This document shows positions 53,137-55,836 of a DNA stretch of 55,836 nucleotides, in pieces. The notes under the pieces were generated by a model that did no database searches, was not told the origin of the DNA, and worked only from the letters and a program-made list of their open reading frames with translations. The position numbers and the translations under genes were made by a program. Positions within the stretch are counted from its first letter, which is position 1. Every line of letters starts with the position of its first letter. The stretch is from assembly GCA_964476625.1 (NCBI GenBank), contig CAYZBJ010000020.1, positions 1-55,836 of the forward strand, in the 5' to 3' direction. This DNA is from JAMLIN01 sp964476625 (GTDB lineage Bacteria; Pseudomonadota; Gammaproteobacteria; Burkholderiales; Burkholderiaceae_E).

Positions 53137-53826
53137 TCAGACGGAAAGAAACTGCTTGATGCGCGCCTCGTCGATCGAGTCGCGGGGGCTCTCGTGGACC
53201 AAGCGCCCACCCTCGATCACGAACAGGCGATCGGCGACGTCCAGCGCGAACGACAGGACCTGTTCGGAGACGATGATCGTGATCTCGCGACTGCGCCGGA
53301 TTTCGCCGAGCGAGCGTGCGATGTCCTTGATGATCGAGGGCTGGATGCCTTCGGTCGGCTCATCGAGCAGCAGCACCTTCGGCTCGGTGACGAGCGCCCG
53401 CGCGATCGCGAGCTGCTGTTGCTGGCCGCCGGAGAGGTTGCCGCCCTTGCGCCGGCGCATGTCCCAGAGCACCGGGAACAGGGCGTAGATCTCCTCGGGC
53501 ACCTTGCGCACCTTCGCGTTCTCGAGCCCGGTCTGGATGTTCTCCTCGACCGTCAGGGTCGGGAAGACCATCCGGCCCTGCGGCACGTAGGCGAGCCCGC
53601 GCGCGACGCGCCGATGGCTCTCTTCCTTCGACACCTCCAGGTCGCCCACCCTGACCGAGCCCGCCCGGCAGGGAATCACGCCGATCAGCGCCTTGAACAG
53701 CGTGGTCTTGCCCATGCCGTTGCGGCCCATGATCGCGACCACCTCGTTGGGCGCGGCCTCGAACGAAATGCCGTGGAGCACTTCGCTCTGGCCGTAGGCA
53801 ACCACCAGGTTCTGGACGTTCAGCAT
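53137..53826 (-). CDS. urtE: Urea/short-chain amide ABC transporter ATP-binding protein UrtE
   Basis: A 229-residue ATPase of the LivF/UrtE type. Walker A is GRNGMGKTT, the Q-loop YVPQGRMVFPTLTVEEN, signature LSGGQQQQLAIARAL, Walker B VLLLDEPTEGIQPSI and the switch residue in IIVSEQ, where Gln replaces the usual His, common in UrtE. The G-M-G-K P-loop and TEGIQPSI are typical of UrtE rather than LivF. It pairs with UrtD on the membrane subunits. AGGAG lies six bases before the ATG, 12 bases after urtD. Confidence 0.9.
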   Translation of the reverse strand: MLNVQNLVVAYGQSEVLHGISFEAAPNEVVAIMGRNGMGKTTLFKALIGVIPCRAGSVRVGDLEVSKEESHRRVARGLAYVPQGRMVFPTLTVEENIQTGLENAKVRKVPEEIYALFPVLWDMRRRKGGNLSGGQQQQLAIARALVTEPKVLLLDEPTEGIQPSIIKDIARSLGEIRRSREITIIVSEQVLSFALDVADRLFVIEGGRLVHESPRDSIDEARIKQFLSV

Positions 53827-53838
53827 GCGTGGCTCCTG

Positions 53839-54579
53839 TCAGTGGCCGAGATAGACGTCGATCACCCGCGGGTCGGCCTGGACCTGGTCCATCGGCCCTT
53901 CGGCGAGGATCCTTCCCTGGTGCATCACGGTGACCTTGTGCGCGATCCGGGACACGAACTCCATGTCGTGCTCGATCACGATCACCGACCGGCCCCGGCA
54001 GATGCGCTCGAGCAGCTCGGCGGTCTGCTCGCGCTCGCGCACGCTCATGCCGGCGATCGGCTCGTCGAGCATCAGCAGCTCCGGGCCCTGCATCAGCAGC
54101 ATGCCGATCTCGAGCCACTGCTTCTGGCCGTGCGACAGCAGGCCGGCCTCGGCGTCGAGAATGCCGGACAGGCCGATCTCGCCGGCGATCTCGTCGACCT
54201 TCGCGCGCACGGCATCGTCGCAGCGAAACCGCAGTGCGCCGAAGACTCCGCGACCACGCGGATAGGACACCTCGAGGTTCTTGAACACCGTCAGGTTCTC
54301 GTAGATCGACGGCGTCTGGAATTTCCGCCCGATGCCCGAGCGCACGATCATGTGCTCGGGCAAGCGGGTCATCTCGATGTCCTTGAAGCGGATCCGGCCC
54401 GCCGACGCGCGGGTCTTGCCGCAGATCAGGTCGAGCAGGGTCGTCTTGCCGGCGCCATTGGGGCCAATGACGACCCGCAGCTCGTCCTTCTCCACGTACA
54501 GGTTCAGCGAATCGATCGCCTTGAAGCCGTCGAAGGACACGGTCAGGTCTTCCACCGACAGAACGATCTTGTTGCTCAT
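53839..54579 (-). CDS. urtD: Urea/short-chain amide ABC transporter ATP-binding protein UrtD
   Basis: A 246-residue ATPase of the LivG/UrtD type. Walker A is GPNGAGKTT, followed by RKFQTPSIYENLTVFKNLEV; the signature is degenerate, LLSHGQKQWLEIGMLL, as is usual for UrtD; Walker B is LLMLDEPIAGMSVRE and the switch His is in VIVIEHDMEFV. Start MSNKIVLS has AGGAG eight bases before it. It lies 24 bases after the permease gene. Forms the ATPase pair with UrtE. Confidence 0.91.
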   Translation of the reverse strand: MSNKIVLSVEDLTVSFDGFKAIDSLNLYVEKDELRVVIGPNGAGKTTLLDLICGKTRASAGRIRFKDIEMTRLPEHMIVRSGIGRKFQTPSIYENLTVFKNLEVSYPRGRGVFGALRFRCDDAVRAKVDEIAGEIGLSGILDAEAGLLSHGQKQWLEIGMLLMQGPELLMLDEPIAGMSVREREQTAELLERICRGRSVIVIEHDMEFVSRIAHKVTVMHQGRILAEGPMDQVQADPRVIDVYLGH

Positions 54580-54603
54580 CGCGATTCTCCTGATGCGATC
54601 CGC

Positions 54604-55788
54604 TCAGGCCGACTGGCCGCTGACCGGCGCCGGCAGCTCACCCGCCGGCGCGTCGCTGGCCATGCTGCGCACCGGCGCGTCCGCCGGCCCTCCCGGGGCG
54701 ACGCTGCGGCGGGCGCTCCCGAGCCGGGCGAAGCGCGGCGCCACATGGCGATTCCAGATGCCCGCCAGGCCATCGGGGAACAGCATCGTGACCCCGATGA
54801 ACAGCCCCGCCATCAGGAACAGCCAGAGGTCGGGGAAGCTCTCGGAAAAGTAGGTCTTGCCGAAGTTGACGAGCAGCGCGCCGTAGACCGCGCCGACCAC
54901 GCTCATCCGGCCGCCCACCGCCGCGAGGATCACCATCTCGATCGATGGCACGATGCCGACGAAGGACGGGCTCATGAAGCCGACCTGCAGGGCGAACATC
55001 GCACCGCCCACACCCGAGATGCCGGCCGCGAGGCAGAACGCGAAGACCTTGAACATCGATACGTCGTAGCCGGAGAACCGGACCCGGTCCTCCTTGTCGC
55101 GCATCGCCAGCAGCAGGGTCCCGAGCTTGGAGCGCTGGATCCACAGGCACAGCACGATCACCGCCAGCAACAGCACCGCGTTGACGTAGTAGAGGACGAG
55201 CCGCGCCGAGTCGGTCCGGATGTCCCAACCCGCCAGCGTCCTGAGGTCGGTGATCCCGTTGACCCCGCCGGTGTAGCCCTGCTGGCCGATGATCAGCACG
55301 GTAAGCACCAGGGCCACCGCCTGGGTGATGATGGCGAAGTAGACGCCGCCCACCCGGCGCTTGAACATCGCGTAGCCGACCAGGAAGGCGAGCGCGGTCG
55401 GCACCACCACCACCGCGAGCAGCGCGAAGGGCAGCGACCGGAATGGCTCCCACCAGAACGGCAAGGCGGTGAGCTGGTTCCAGTCCATGAAGTCGGGAAT
55501 GCCCGGCGTCGACTGGATCTTCGTGCTGGCCGGGTCGGACGCCTCGAGCTTCAGGAACATCGCCATCGCGTAGCCGCCGAGGCCGAAGAAGACCCCCTGG
55601 CCCAGGCTCAGCACGCCGCCCCAGCCCCAGAGCATCACCAGCCCGACGGCGACGAAGCCGTAGGTCAGGTACTTGCCGACCAGGTTGAGCCGGAACGCAT
55701 CGAGCGCCAGGGGGAAGACCACCAGGATCAGCGCTGCCAGCAGGACGACGCTGTAGCCGCCGGCCAACCATTTCGGGAACTTGCCCAT
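54604..55788 (-). CDS. urtC: Urea/short-chain amide ABC transporter permease UrtC
   Basis: A 394-residue LivM/UrtC-type permease with about nine to ten membrane segments. Family marks are LGQGVFFGLGGYAMAMFLKL, the coupling region IQRSKLGTLLLAMRDKEDRV then RFSGYDVSMFKVFAF, and the Glu/Gly-rich helix MVILAAVGGRMSVVGAVYGA. The Gly-Gln-Gly early segment and RDKEDRVRFSGY are typical of UrtC. The C-terminal 35 residues are Ala/Pro-rich extra sequence. GGAG lies about eight bases before the ATG. Confidence 0.92.
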   Translation of the reverse strand: MGKFPKWLAGGYSVVLLAALILVVFPLALDAFRLNLVGKYLTYGFVAVGLVMLWGWGGVLSLGQGVFFGLGGYAMAMFLKLEASDPASTKIQSTPGIPDFMDWNQLTALPFWWEPFRSLPFALLAVVVVPTALAFLVGYAMFKRRVGGVYFAIITQAVALVLTVLIIGQQGYTGGVNGITDLRTLAGWDIRTDSARLVLYYVNAVLLLAVIVLCLWIQRSKLGTLLLAMRDKEDRVRFSGYDVSMFKVFAFCLAAGISGVGGAMFALQVGFMSPSFVGIVPSIEMVILAAVGGRMSVVGAVYGALLVNFGKTYFSESFPDLWLFLMAGLFIGVTMLFPDGLAGIWNRHVAPRFARLGSARRSVAPGGPADAPVRSMASDAPAGELPAPVSGQSA

Positions 55789-55816
55789 CTCGTCTCTCCG
55801 TCGGATGCGGTTCGCC

Positions 55817-55836
55817 CTAGCGGCGCACCTTGGCTG
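55817..55836 (-). CDS. urtB: Last codons of an upstream gene, probably urtB
   Basis: Only AKVRR and a TAG are visible before the right edge, 28 bases ahead of urtC. In urt operons the gene before urtC is the permease urtB, which commonly ends in basic residues; the identification rests on operon order alone. Confidence 0.4.

Overview
The window is GC-rich DNA (about 70% G+C by eye) from a proteobacterium, most likely a betaproteobacterium of the order Burkholderiales. The reasons are gene content and order: the divergent pair yhdP/glnE, a tldD-DAHP synthase neighbourhood, azlCD beside ilvE, an ilvE/CHCC-zinc-finger/waaF run, and an FmdA/FmdB formamidase set beside an amide/urea-type ABC transporter. 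Two runs of exactly ten N (7352-7361 and 34204-34213) look like scaffold joins, so this is a draft assembly, and both fall inside genes. I saw no rRNA, tRNA, CRISPR array or intact transposase.

Left part (1 to about 16 kb): a TPP-enzyme tail and an aldehyde dehydrogenase, then a minus-strand run ycaC-like hydrolase / pirin / small lipoprotein / GNAT, then a glutathione S-transferase. From 4.8 to 6.4 kb lie three decayed genes: a methyltransferase with an internal deletion, a FAS1 remnant, and a frameshifted, beheaded acetyltransferase. Next is a DUF222-HNH endonuclease gene bracketed by 30-base imperfect direct repeats. Two nearly identical glycolate-oxidase-type FAD subunits (glcD-like, about 94% identical proteins) follow at 8.3-9.8 and 14.2-15.7 kb. 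Between them are a double-hotdog thioesterase, a TPP decarboxylase-like enzyme, a PIN toxin/antitoxin pair with its own palindromic operator, and a truncated PaaI-type thioesterase.

Middle (16-29.9 kb): an EamA exporter, then a tandem glycine riboswitch controlling gcvH-gcvP-gcvT, which together cleave glycine to CO2, ammonia and methylene-tetrahydrofolate. A hemerythrin gene with an FNR-type box and KDPG aldolase follow. Then come a lipoprotein, an antitoxin fragment, a nucleoside deaminase, an NTF2-like protein, a D-lactate dehydrogenase-type flavoprotein, a HAD hydrolase, a PduO-type cobalamin adenosyltransferase and a lone cyclic-nucleotide-binding protein. DAHP synthase, the first step of aromatic amino acid synthesis, is preceded by a 27-codon leader peptide with seven aromatic residues in nine codons, a terminator and a mutually exclusive antiterminator pairing. 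I read this as a transcription attenuator, and it is the most interesting regulatory element in the window.

Right part (29.9-55.8 kb) is mostly core genome. It holds two very large AsmA-like envelope proteins (DUF748 and YhdP) around tldD, glnE on the opposite strand, azlCD, ilvE, a zinc-finger protein, waaF, an NTF2/YheT-hydrolase/unknown trio with overlapping ends, an OmpA/BON protein with a membrane helix-hairpin-helix partner, the periplasmic protease BepA and moaC. It ends with an amide-use operon read from the right edge: urtB (tail only), urtC, urtD, urtE, fmdA, fmdB.
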